Notes under the pieces: generated by a model
What the model was told of the DNA's origin: nothing
The model's database searches: none
What the model saw: only the letters and a program-made list of their open reading frames with translations
Shown: positions 1 to 9,781 of the stretch, piece by piece
Layout: each line of letters opens with the position of its first letter
How positions within the stretch are numbered: the first letter of the stretch is position 1
Position numbers and translations under genes: made by a program
Source of the DNA: Conidiobolus incongruus B7586
Taxonomy: Eukaryota; Entomophthoromycota; Entomophthoromycetes; Entomophthorales; Conidiobolaceae
DNA: 33,503 nucleotides
Assembly (NCBI GenBank): GCA_000697335.1
Contig: JNEM01006225.1
Span: 1 to 33,503, forward strand
Direction of reading: 5' to 3'

Positions 1-1043
1 TAAAATAATATATAAAAAAGAATATTAATTTCTTTATTTTATATCAAGTTTTATAAAATATATATATTAATAATTTTTAATAATAAAATTATGCAATTAG
101 TTAATTTTTCTATTTATATTATTCAATAATAAATAAAATAACAAATAATCTTTTAGTTTTAATATAAATATTAAGAACTCTAATAATACCCATAATCATT
201 TTATTTTTATAATTTACATTATCTTAAATAATGAAATGAATGATATTGAAATTTCTTCTTTGTATATGATTAGGAAAGAGTTTAGAAGGATATAACAATA
301 GAATTTTATAATAAGGTTCATTGTTAAATTTTATTATGATAAATTCTAATATCAAAAGTTATAGGATATTTTACCATTAATTTGGGTTAAATTATTAATT
401 TACTAGATAGAAAATATTGGTAATAATTAATTATTAAATATTTATGTTTTTAAAGATAAGGATTATTTGAATAATCATAAAATATGAATGATAGAACATC
501 AAATCTTAATTGTATATGATTATATGAGCATTAGTAATAATTTAAATTGATTTAATAAAGTTTGGATTTTATCAATTGAATAATTAGTTGTTAATCTTTG
601 ACAAAATTTAATTAAAACTTGAAAACATTTGAAATTGATTGAATATAAATTATCAACAATATCGATTAGGTTTTAAAGTTATAAACCGTTTTTCTTATTA
701 TATTGTAACTATTTGTTTTTTGATTTAATTATTTTGAAATAAAAATTTATTCTGTATAAATTTAAATATATTTAAAATCATTGAATTTTATATTATCCAC
801 TTCAAGTTTTTTGTATGAGGAAATTAATGAATTTTAATCCAATATTCAATCCCAATTATATTTTAGCTCAATTTTTATTATTCATATGATTTAAATACCA
901 ATATCGTTAAAATGACGAATTGTTTAGAATTTCAATTATGAAATTATATTGCATTATATATATGTTGTGATCAATCATTAAAATAGATGGTAGTATAGTA
1001 TAAAGCTAGGATGGGATGTGGTTACTAACAAGAGAGTGCTTGG
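1..1043. other. AT-rich intergenic stretch
   Basis: I see no supportable gene or RNA in this stretch. It is very AT-rich with short A and T runs and stop codons in all frames. Base composition changes towards more G and C from about 990, just before the orphan reading frame. Confidence 0.6.
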
Positions 1044-1682
1044 TTAATGGAGTGAGTGTTTAGATAAGAAATAATCCAATAGAGGTCTCCTACTCCAAAT
1101 CCTATGCAGAGAAAAATTAGGATCGGGTGTCTCCAAATACATGGGATTACCCAAGTTCAAAGGTGACAGGTAAATATATCCTTTAGCATTGAGGATGATC
1201 TGGTCGCGAAGCACGTTGGAAGTACCATAACGATCTACAGCAGATAACAGAATGCTTCGGAGTGCTTTTTCGTCTAGTTTAGATAGAGTTTGTTTGCGTT
1301 CTGTCATGAAGACGTATTCATAATAGTTGATCAGTTGGATTAGGCTCATACACTTTAATTTGGCTTTGAACTCTCTTACTTCCCGATTTAAAATACTCTT
1401 GGTGGACAGAGGTTTCTTAGCTGGAGGTGGATTGAGTGTAGGAGATGGTATCTCTAAATTAGGGAAAGAATTACTTCTGTAATAGCAGCAGTATTCAGAA
1501 GACAGCGGTAAGCTAGATTTTCTGTAAGGGTAATGAGGTTTATGAAACTGTGGTATGATGAAACCGGCACACCATCTCATGATGTAATAGGGAAATAGTA
1601 CCAAACACCAGTACCAACTCCAGATATATCGAACGGGATCGGCAATCCAAAACTTGACATGGTAACTTGTTGAAACTACCAT
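1044..1682 (-). CDS. Orphan protein with N-terminal hydrophobic segment
   Basis: A 212-residue open frame running from an ATG at 1682 to a TAA at 1044. I do not recognise the family. Residues about 19-43 are strongly hydrophobic and aromatic (many Trp, Tyr, Ile, Leu), so a single membrane span or signal anchor near the N-terminus is likely. A Pro/Ser-rich linker follows (about 50-90), then a charged, probably helical second half with the stretch ELKAKLKC-like around residues 100-115 and a Leu/Arg-rich segment near 130-165. Its base composition is clearly richer in G and C than the flanks, which is what a selected or recently acquired coding sequence would show in this AT-rich genome. No intron is needed. 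Expression and function are unknown; it could also be a relic of a mobile element. Confidence 0.55.
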   Translation of the reverse strand: MVVSTSYHVKFWIADPVRYIWSWYWCLVLFPYYIMRWCAGFIIPQFHKPHYPYRKSSLPLSSEYCCYYRSNSFPNLEIPSPTLNPPPAKKPLSTKSILNREVREFKAKLKCMSLIQLINYYEYVFMTERKQTLSKLDEKALRSILLSAVDRYGTSNVLRDQIILNAKGYIYLSPLNLGNPMYLETPDPNFSLHRIWSRRPLLDYFLSKHSLH

Positions 1683-3030
1683 TTTAAAATATTAACAAGG
1701 TTATATAGTATAATAATAAGCTTTTATATCTACAATAGACTTGATGTTATTGAATTGGAAATAATGGGAAATTTTGATGATTTATAGATGGATCAAACTT
1801 GTGAATTTGGAATAAAAATCAAGAATGTAGAAAAAATATCCAGATATGATAACCAACAAAAGATTATGGGTATACCAAAACAAATAGCAAGAATGCTAAT
1901 ACCAAAGCAAATACTGACTTAATATCAATGTGTTAAAAGTGTAAACCTAAAAATAATAAATGTGCTGAAAGTTTTGAAAATTTCTTTGTGAAGGAAATGG
2001 TCGGGTTTTTATACCAATTTTCTCTACATTTGATAAATGAAAGAAATTATTAACCTTTGTTTCATCCAATTTCAGAATTTAACTTTGTTAATTTAAATTA
2101 TTTCAAATTGAACCCTGTTTTTATGTGACTCTCACTTTAATTCCTAATTGTTCTTAAATATATTTTATAGCCATTTCTATATTATTATGATTGCAACATT
2201 CGTCATCCAAATATCAAACCATATATTTGTTAAATATATTATATTCTTCATCATTCCTTCATCATCCCAGTTAATCCAAAAAATTCAATTTTATTTAGAA
2301 AATTACATAAAAATAAAAAACTGAGGTAAATTTCTCTAACAGGGACGCCAAAGCAATTAATTGTATTGAAAAATGATTTGAATTTAAATTTGGACTGAGT
2401 TTTAAAGTTAACTAAATTTTAACAAAAACAACAAAATATTTTTATTTCTAATTTATCATAATATTGATAGAACTAATACGATACTAAATAATATGACTCT
2501 TTTGCTAGGGCATTGAAATTCATCAAAGTAAATTTATGTAATTATTTTTAATGATATTATTTAAGCTTTTGATTGGCATCAATGACAAGATGTAATTACC
2601 ATTCGAATCAAATTAAAAATTAAGTCTATGTGAATACATATACATCATTATATGATTATATAATCATTTATAAAGAAATTTCAAAATAACTTTCATTTTA
2701 ACTTTATCTTTTTAAAATATGATAAAAATCAACAATTTATTGATTTTAAATTTAAATTAAAAAGATATTTGATAATACACCGAATTACTCGATTTAGGAT
2801 ATACTATAATATATTAATGAATAATTAATTCTATAAATAATCCACCATACTTACTAGATCCCAATAAATATTAGGTAATTATCTATCAATTTTTTTAGTT
2901 CGGAGAATTTTTATTTGATAAAATTCGGATTTTTATAAGAAATCATCAATATAATAAGGAAATTTAATTTTAATTATTGGTTATTTTAATCAATATAATT
3001 TAGTTTAATGTATTATTTAAGTAATAGATT
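1683..3030. other. AT-rich intergenic stretch
   Basis: Nothing supportable beyond AT-rich spacer. It contains the upstream regions of two divergent features, the orphan gene on the minus strand and the broken secreted-protein gene on the plus strand. Confidence 0.6.
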
Positions 3031-3498
3031 ATGGTTAAATTAGTTATATTAGCTTTATTTGCATCGGCAATAGTGACCATTCCAAGTCAAAGTCCAAATT
3101 CTGATGCACTCAGGTATATGGATGTGGACGAATTGAGCAGCTTAATGTGCGATTTAAACCTTGGAAAATGCAAAAAAAACCGGATGATTCTAAGAGTAAG
3201 GGTAAGGGTAAAGGAGGCAGAGATTTTATCCAGGATATTTTGAATATTTTGGGTGGTAAAAATATTGAAATTGAAACGAATAAAGAGGAAACTTTAGATG
3301 TTGATCTATACATTATTGAGAAGGAAGAAACTAGGAAGAAGGATCACAAATCTAAGCAAGTATAATGGAGTTGGTAGTAACAAAGAGACTGGTGGAAATA
3401 CTGAGGAGGATAGTAAACCAAATTAACCAAAGTCTGACTCCAAATCCAAATATAATAATAAGGATAATTACGAGAAACCTGAATATAAGAATAAGTAA
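3031..3498 (+). pseudogene. Broken small secreted-protein gene
   Basis: The start is an ATG at 3031. The first 20 or so residues (MVKLVILALFASAIVTIPS) look like a cleavable signal peptide: a Lys, a hydrophobic core, then small polar residues. A short Cys-containing segment follows (two Cys near residues 40-47). Downstream, separate frames encode low-complexity Lys/Ser/Gly/Asp/Asn-rich sequence up to about 3498 that looks like the tail of the same protein. The reading frame is interrupted about three times, one of them at a run of A residues, where a sequencing or assembly indel is also possible. I call it a decayed gene of a small secreted protein of unknown function. The family is not recognised. 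Confidence 0.45.
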
Positions 3499-3702
3499 TA
3501 ATTATTTATTTTCTATTCACAAACCAATTTAATTGATCATTATTTAATTACTAATTTTAACATTTTAATCAAATAAATTCCAAATTCAAATCACAGAGCT
3601 ATAGAATGTAAGATATATATGCAACTATCTAACATCCTTTTAAAACCATCTTAAACAAAGTTATAAACTATCAATTAAAATATTTTATTGGCTTTTAATT
3701 CA

Positions 3703-4918
3703 TTATTTGCTGGATTTAGTATATGTTAATTCCTCAATAAACTTTTCTAGATTTTTCAACTCGTTAAGAGTTGCTACACCGTTAGCCCACCATCTAATTT
3801 TTTGATGTTGATCAATTAAGTAAACATAACCTAATAAACCATTCATCATGCCAAGTTTCTCTTTGATGTAATAAAGATCTCCAAATTTGTAAAGGTAATT
3901 GGGCTATTATAACATAACAGTTAATTTAATAGAAAATTAAATGATTTTTTCATTACCTTTTGCCATTCCTTTAACGATTTTTTAACACCTCCTTGACATG
4001 CTTTGACCACTAGAGATTTCAATTTTTCAGAACAATTAATCTACTCAAATAATTAATTATAAATTAATATTAATAATAAATAAAATTATTTACTTCAACT
4101 ATTTGAAAATTTGTCAAATCTTTGAATTTATCAGCGATAGGATGGGTGAAAGAATCGGCTTGAGTCTATTTTCATAATAAATTATACTTGTATTTAATGT
4201 ATTAAGATCAATATAAATATACCTGACCGAATTGAGAATGGTGAAAAGCCACTAAATTAATTTTACCTTTGATTAAGTCTTGGAGTTCTACCTTGTTCTT
4301 CTGACGATCCGTCTTCTTATTCAATTCTGGGAAGAGTGGTTCACATTTGAATGTTGGCATATACAATGCATTCTATTTAATTATAATTTAATATAATTGA
4401 AAAATTTAAACGGTTGATTATTTTACTTTACTAGGTATCATTTTATCGTAAGCTTCGAACATTTTACCATCTGTAGCTCTAATATCTTCGTTTTATAATT
4501 ATTATATTTTTCTTAATAATTATATATAATTCATAATTACCATGAAAATCTTGATAATAAGAAGTTGATAATTCTTTTAAACTATAATTATAATAAATAA
4601 AATTGATAATATTATATAATATTAATATACCTACATAACTCTCCTTCTCTCTAAAGCCTTGTCAGCATCACTCAAATCCTTAATCTTATCCTTTAACCTA
4701 TCGAAAAATGAACGGTTGTCGGGTTGAGGTAATTCGGCTTGACCAGGTACGAAATCTTTCAACTGGTTCAATGTAGCTTTTCTTTGTTTTTTCTCATTTT
4801 CTAAAGCAAATGAAGTATTGGTTCTGACTTTAATCAAATTCACATTATTTTGTAAAATTGGAACAAATACTCTTTTGTTAAAAAATGTGTTAGAAATAGA
4901 TAATAAAGATTTTGACAT
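3703..4918 (-). CDS. ATP10: Mitochondrial ATP synthase assembly factor Atp10
   Basis: Atp10 is a mitochondrial inner-membrane chaperone that helps subunit 6 (Atp6) enter the Fo sector of ATP synthase. The gene reads as seven exons: 4635-4918, 4541-4581, 4427-4485, 4223-4372, 4094-4165, 3957-4040 and 3703-3903. These sum to 891 nt (296 residues plus stop) and join in frame through six GT-AG introns of 53-57 nt. The N-terminus is basic and hydroxylated, as in a mitochondrial presequence. The centre holds YYQDFHDIRATDGKMFEAY-type sequence, and the C-terminal exon contains GYVYLIDQ and KIRWWANGVATLNEL, the part I recognise best as the Atp10 signature. The start ATG at 4918 is the only plausible one. 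The first intron donor (GTAGGT at 4634) was chosen because the next GT leaves an in-frame stop. The initiator tRNA-Met lies about 130 bp upstream on the same strand. Confidence 0.92.
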
Positions 4919-5040
4919 AATTTTAATATATAATATTTAATATTATTTAATTTGGTGAAGATATTGGTGATTGAAATAACAACCTTAAATCTTAATATCA
5001 AAAATTCAAAAATTATGGGTACAACATTAAAAAAATTAAT

Positions 5041-5045
5041 AAAAA
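5041..5045 (-). terminator. Pol III terminator of tRNA-iMet
   Basis: Five T residues on the minus strand follow directly after the discriminator base of the tRNA, the usual RNA polymerase III stop signal. Confidence 0.7.
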
Positions 5046-5117
5046 TAGCAGCGAGAGGTTTCGATCCTCCGACCTCGGGGTTATGAGCCCCGCGCGCTTC
5101 CTCTGCGCTACGCTGCT
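5046..5117 (-). tRNA. Initiator tRNA-Met (CAT)
   Basis: A 72-nt cloverleaf on the minus strand. The acceptor arms AGCAGCG and CGCTGCT pair fully, with A as discriminator. The D stem is GCGC/GCGC, and the anticodon stem CGGGG/CCCCG frames the loop CTCATAA with anticodon CAT. Initiator hallmarks: an A:T first acceptor pair, three G:C pairs at the base of the anticodon stem, and a T loop that reads ATCGAAA, beginning with A instead of T. There is no intron. The A and B boxes are intact, and a T5 terminator follows at once. Confidence 0.97.
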
Positions 5118-5891
5118 TAATCCTCTTCTTAAATAAACTATATTTATTTCTAAATTGTAAAATTGATATTTTTTCATTTTAACTTTACAATTTAATAATA
5201 TCAACCTTTTTATATTTTTTTTTTATTTTAACTTCATTCAAATTTTTTTATAATTTTTTTCTTTTTTCATTCACAAATTGTATATTATTATTTTAATATT
5301 TTTTTATTCTCAATCCCTATTTTACTCTTGTATTCTTGATCCTATATCAAAAAATTTATCAAATTTTTTCTATGATATATTTCTTTTAACTTTTTATTTG
5401 TTAAATATTAAAATCTACCTTTAAAGGTTTATAATTTAGTTTATTATGTTCGTATATAATTGTTGATTTATTGGAATAACTATTTGTTTTAATATTTATA
5501 CTCAAAAATCATAATATTCTAAACAATATTTTATACTGTTTTTATTTAACAGTTAAAGTTTCTTGAAGTTATTAGCTATAATAATTCAAATTAAAATATA
5601 TGTCTTTGTTAGTATTGCAAAAACTAATAAAATTATTATCAAATTTTTGGATATTATTCGAATTCAATAAAAATTTTAAAACTATTTCTCAAGTATTTTA
5701 AATAATAAAATTGAATAATTTATATAATTTAAATATTTATTAATTTTTATTTTAAATTGTAAATATTTTACATAGTGATTGTTATCACTAATTGAGTACT
5801 TTAATAATCAGTTAAAATCTCAAATTTCTAAATTTTAAACAAGTATTCATCTCGTCTTAATGATGTTAACTTGGACAATAAGTAAAAGTTA
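5118..5891. other. AT-rich intergenic stretch
   Basis: No gene or RNA is supportable here. It separates the tRNA 5' flank from the 3' end of oxidoreductase copy 1 and is T- and A-rich throughout. Confidence 0.6.
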
Positions 5892-7055
5892 TTAAAGTGT
5901 GAATCCAAGCCCGTTGGCAGATGCCTTTAAGGCCATATCGCCTCTACCAAATTCTGAAACCTTGTCCCAGCCAACGATACCTTCTTCCATTTCTCCAATA
6001 CCATGGTGCTCACCGAGGAATAAGACTAGGTGCAAAAAGAATCTAGGGTATTCTTCCAATTTGGGAGTTTCGCCAGTTTTAGCATCCAAAATAGCTTTGA
6101 TGTTTTTAGCAGTGTAATGACCTTGATACATGGCAGCACCTGCAAGTTTGACTTCTTGCCAGTCGTTGATGTCACCGATGGCGAAAATATGAGAGTATTT
6201 GGGATTGAGAAGTTGCATAGTGGGCTTGACCTTGACAAGTTTCTTTTCATCCAACAAGGGGTATTCTTCTGTAGATTCTAAATCGAAAATATCTGTGACA
6301 GGGTTACCAGCACCAAGACAGTTCATAACTAAATCGACAGTGAGTTCAACACCTTGGTTGGTCTTTAAATCATAAACAGTTTTGCCATCTTCTTCGCGTT
6401 GGCTTTCGGCTATGACGCGATTTTCGAAAAGTAGTTCGACTCCAATATCTCTCAACTCATCAGCTACTCTCTTTTTGAATTCTTCAGTGTAAGGACCAAC
6501 AATGGGAAGAGCTCTAGAGTGAATCAAAGTGACCTTTTTCTCAGGGAAATGCGATTTGATATCGGCAGCGAGTTCAACGCCAACAGCACCAGCACCTACA
6601 ACAGCAACAGTTGAAGCAGCTTCAATTTTAGTGCGGACAGCTTGGTACTCATCCAAATAGTCTTTCTTGATGGATGATGCGGGCCAAACTGGAGAACCAC
6701 GGCCGTAACCGGTGGCAACAACAATATAATCAAATTCTTCACTCAATCCAGAGTCGGTTTCAATGGTTTTTTCGGTGACGCGAGTGACGGTAGCATATTT
6801 GAATTGAATATTGGGGTTGTTATACCATTTAAGCTCAGTGTGGTTGCACCAGATAGCTTTAGCGTATTCCTTATGAACGAGAGCACGAGTAACACCAACT
6901 AAGTGACAGAAACCCTGTCTCTTATCGAAGATAGTTACCTTGATATTGTATTCATTAAGATCGAGAGCATCTACGAGCGAATTGACGAATCCAAGACCAC
7001 CATAATTACCTCCAACAACACCTATTCTAGTTACTTTTCTCTCAGCTGAAACCAT
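5892..7055 (-). CDS. FSP1/AIFM2-like NAD(P)H:quinone oxidoreductase, copy 1
   Basis: A 387-residue flavoprotein of the pyridine-nucleotide oxidoreductase fold, closest in pattern to AIFM2/FSP1 (AMID). Family members move electrons from NAD(P)H through FAD to quinones. The FAD-binding start is at residues 12-21 (GVVGGNYGGL), followed by the acidic end of strand 2 at D44. ATG(Y) lies at 114-117, the second dinucleotide fold GAGAVGVE at 154-161, and the FAD-contacting GD at 294-295. The stretch PEKKVTLIHSR (171-181) closely matches human FSP1. I place the start at the ATG at 7055, not at the in-frame GTG six bases upstream, because the two other intact copies start at the aligned position. There is no intron, signal peptide, membrane span or Gly2 myristoylation site, so it is probably soluble or peripheral. 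A CCAAT-containing block lies 33-47 bp upstream of the start. True substrate unknown. Confidence 0.93.
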   Translation of the reverse strand: MVSAERKVTRIGVVGGNYGGLGFVNSLVDALDLNEYNIKVTIFDKRQGFCHLVGVTRALVHKEYAKAIWCNHTELKWYNNPNIQFKYATVTRVTEKTIETDSGLSEEFDYIVVATGYGRGSPVWPASSIKKDYLDEYQAVRTKIEAASTVAVVGAGAVGVELAADIKSHFPEKKVTLIHSRALPIVGPYTEEFKKRVADELRDIGVELLFENRVIAESQREEDGKTVYDLKTNQGVELTVDLVMNCLGAGNPVTDIFDLESTEEYPLLDEKKLVKVKPTMQLLNPKYSHIFAIGDINDWQEVKLAGAAMYQGHYTAKNIKAILDAKTGETPKLEEYPRFFLHLVLFLGEHHGIGEMEEGIVGWDKVSEFGRGDMALKASANGLGFTL

Positions 7056-7087
7056 TATCACAATTAATTACTATATAATTTTTTCAA

Positions 7088-7102
7088 TACCAATAATCTG
7101 AG
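7088..7102 (-). promoter_or_regulatory. CCAAT-containing block upstream of copy 1
   Basis: The plus strand reads TACCAATAATCTGAG, 33-47 bp before the ATG of copy 1. A 14/15 match sits at almost the same distance before copy 3 (22345-22359). It contains CCAAT, the core bound by HAP/NF-Y factors, next to ATCTGA. The regulatory role is inferred. Confidence 0.45.
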
Positions 7103-7701
7103 AAGCTTTCCAGCTTTTAAACCTTTTTTTAGTGGAATTTATATCTATTTTCTAAACTTTATATAGTAATTTATATTCTCAATTAGGAATAAATATAGAT
7201 CAGATAATTGTGAATTTTTGATAATTTTGTATTCAAAATTTTTACATATATTGAGGAGTTAGCCAATGACATAAATAGAAAATTTTAATTGTTTACTTAT
7301 ATGGAAGGATTATGAGAAATATATAAAATGGTAATTTAAATTTACAGTACAATTTGGAAATATTAATATAAAATTATAATGAATTATTTTATATTAAAAC
7401 TTTCATCAATTTAAGTCTATTAAGTATATAGCTATATTCATCAATTAAACATTTTATATGTAATACTATATATTTCTGATATATCTTTTTCTTTATGATA
7501 AATTAAATAACTTGTCTGGTATATTTCAAATAATATAACATCTCATTAGACAATACCTGAAACAATAGTAATTTGTTAAATTATGTATATTATTTAAGTA
7601 ATATGATTATTATATGTATCATCTGTAAATTTTAAAATTGTTTACAATTTTAAATCCATTCGATTTCCTTTTTTATTTGTGAACAGTTTTCTCATATAAT
7701 A
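7103..7701. other. AT-rich upstream region of copy 1
   Basis: Presumed promoter and spacer. A half-palindromic GATA-type site (ATCAGATAA, 7199-7207) is the only motif I single out. No gene is visible. Confidence 0.5.
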
Positions 7702-7902
7702 ATGGATAATATTTTAATGACCTCGATTCTAACCTATCATTGGTCGATTTATAAAAAATGTTTGACTAAAATAGAATTATCAGATGGTTTAGATATTTTG
7801 ACAAGTGGGATATATTTGGAGAAAAGGTTTGAAATGGAGAACGATTATTTTAACTATTTATGTTATTTTCTTGAAGCTTATTACCAACTAAAAATCCTTT
7901 GA
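7702..7902 (+). CDS. Possible short or partial gene, unrecognised
   Basis: An ATG-initiated frame of 66 residues (MDNILMTSILTYHWSIYKKC at the start), rich in aromatic and acidic residues. A second open stretch, RSYNDKIENIYHSL and onward to a TGA near 8020, lies just downstream. It could be joined by a GT-AG intron from about 7829 to 7920, giving roughly 75-80 residues. I do not recognise it. It may be a gene fragment or chance; in AT-rich DNA a 66-residue frame is not strong evidence. Confidence 0.2.
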   Translation: MDNILMTSILTYHWSIYKKCLTKIELSDGLDILTSGIYLEKRFEMENDYFNYLCYFLEAYYQLKIL

Positions 7903-8020
7903 TTGATTCATCTTTATAGATCTTATAATGATAAAATTGAAAATATTTATCATTCACTTACATCAGTTATAATTAAGAATAAAAATCTTTCTAATTTGAT
8001 GTATCTTGGAATAATATGAG

Positions 8021-9301
8021 TTGCAAAGTTAAGTATTATAATATAGATAACGGATAAATAGTGATATATCTGATTGATTTTGAATTATTTTAATTAAGAA
8101 GAATGATTTTTATTCAAGTTATTAATATAATTTTTACTGTTATTAGTTATATTCATTTATTATTTTATTAATGGGTTTATCAGATAAAATTGTTTAAATT
8201 AGTTAGTTAATCCAAGCAGTGTAATTTTTAAAAAGATGATGATATTTTAATTAAACAGCTGAAGAAAATATTTTTTTGGATAATAATCAAAAATATATAG
8301 TAAGAAATAAAATCGAATTGGAAAATTTAATTTATACTTATTTATTATATGATATAAAAATTATTATTACAACATACTTACTTTTTGAATAGTTTTCATG
8401 GTCTAAAAGAGAAAATGACAAGTATTATTTAATTGATAGAATTTTATAATAATAATTTCAGTATATGGATAATATACTATTTTAAAATTTATCTTTAATA
8501 GATATATCAAATTTATTCATATTTGGTAATTTATAAATTATAAATAAAATATTTTATATAAAATATATAATAATTTTTTACATTATATTTACAAATGATT
8601 ACTAGGAATTCTTTAAATATTTAAATATTATAAGTGTATTATATTTTAATCAAGTTAAAAAAATGCTGTATTACACTCTTATATGTTTTTTACCTATTTA
8701 TTACCTGATAAAATTAAACTTATCATGTACACGAAAAATTATAAGGACAAATAAATAAACATATTTAGATTTTATATGAGAATCTGCAGCTTCTTGAGAT
8801 ATATTAATAAATTCAAATCATTCAATTTATCGAAGTAATCAAAAAAATATTTAATTGGAAAAATATTCTCTATAAAACATTCAGCACAATTATCAAAGTT
8901 CATAAGGTATTAAGTTTGTAATAAAAATCAAAATTATATCCAAATAATATTTCAAAACCAAAATCATATTGATAATTAAATCCATTTTTATAATGATTTA
9001 AATTAAATATAATATTTTAATAAACAACTCTTATTAGAATAGTTAAATTTCTACGAATTCACAGATCCACTCATATTACAATCTCTTATTAAAAAAATTT
9101 TGTAATATTTTAATATCACACACTATATTTAAAGTAACAATATAAATAATGATGTGAGCAATTAATATTAGATTATATTTAGTTATTATAATTTTTAAAA
9201 AATCATAGAGATAATAAAGATTTATAATTTATATCTTTATCAAAAACAATGTTAATAATCAAAATTAAAAGATAAAAATAGAAAAACTTTGAAGTTTAAA
9301 A
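8021..9301. other. AT-rich intergenic stretch
   Basis: No gene is supportable. It contains one perfect GATA-type palindrome (8177-8187, listed separately) and otherwise low-complexity AT-rich sequence. Confidence 0.55.
8177..8187. promoter_or_regulatory. Palindromic GATA-type site TTATCAGATAA
   Basis: A perfect 11-base palindrome made of two facing GATAA half-sites. The same motif class occurs at 22467-22477 and 23442-23452, with near matches in the flanks of copies 1-3. Fungal GATA factors bind (A/T)GATAA. Function here is inferred from recurrence only. Confidence 0.35.
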
Positions 9302-9372
9302 TAAAATGGATGTGAATTGAACTAAGATCTATTGTGTGGCAGGCAATAATTATATCACTAAATCACCATTAC
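9302..9372 (-). pseudogene. Fossil tRNA-Gly (GCC)
   Basis: The minus strand carries a 71-nt stretch that aligns without gaps along most of its length to eukaryotic tRNA-Gly(GCC). The anticodon loop CCTGCCAC is intact, and the A-box-like GTGATTTAGTGA and B-box-like AGTTCAATTC are recognisable. Nearly all differences from the family are G to A or C to T. The acceptor arms (GTAATGG with CCATTTT) pair at five to six of seven positions and an anticodon stem TATTG/CAATA survives, but the T stem no longer pairs. It is most likely a decayed, inactive copy. Confidence 0.7.
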
Positions 9373-9781
9373 TCATCTTATTATTAATTCAAATAATTAA
9401 TGAAAATAACATAATTTTCGTTAATATAAATAATCAAATTAAACAAATATTGAATTCATATTAAAATTTTTATATATATATTCCCTTAAGTCTATCATAT
9501 CGGCTAGTGTATTTCTCCAAATTCATTTCTATTGTTAATATCAAAATATATTTAAATAATAATTAAAATATTTACTTAAACTCAAATGTTTATATATAAA
9601 TCAAATCAAGTATTAATTATCTGTAGTGAATGATTCTAAATATCTTTTTTAAATTGATTTTGATATTTAAGTTATTGATTACCTGCATTATTAAGACAAA
9701 AGAAGCTAAAATATATAAATTATAAAATAAATTTATTAATTATTATAAATAAAAAGTGTAGTTTTATAATAGTTAAATAGC
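9373..9781. other. AT-rich spacer downstream of copy 2
   Basis: I see no gene or RNA in this stretch, which lies between the fossil tRNA and the stop codon of oxidoreductase copy 2. Confidence 0.55.

Noticed and set aside
3191-3215. GGGTAA-like repeats resembling interstitial telomere sequence
   Set aside because: Only two or three units, and they read as a Lys/Gly-rich coding stretch in the tail of the broken secreted-protein gene.
5013-5204. Minus-strand open frame of 63 codons
   Set aside because: It runs across the initiator tRNA gene and the flanking AT-rich DNA. The tRNA explains the sequence.
7056-7061. GTG at 7061 as the start of oxidoreductase copy 1
   Set aside because: An ATG two codons later aligns with the starts of copies 2 and 3, and eukaryotic genes rarely use GTG.
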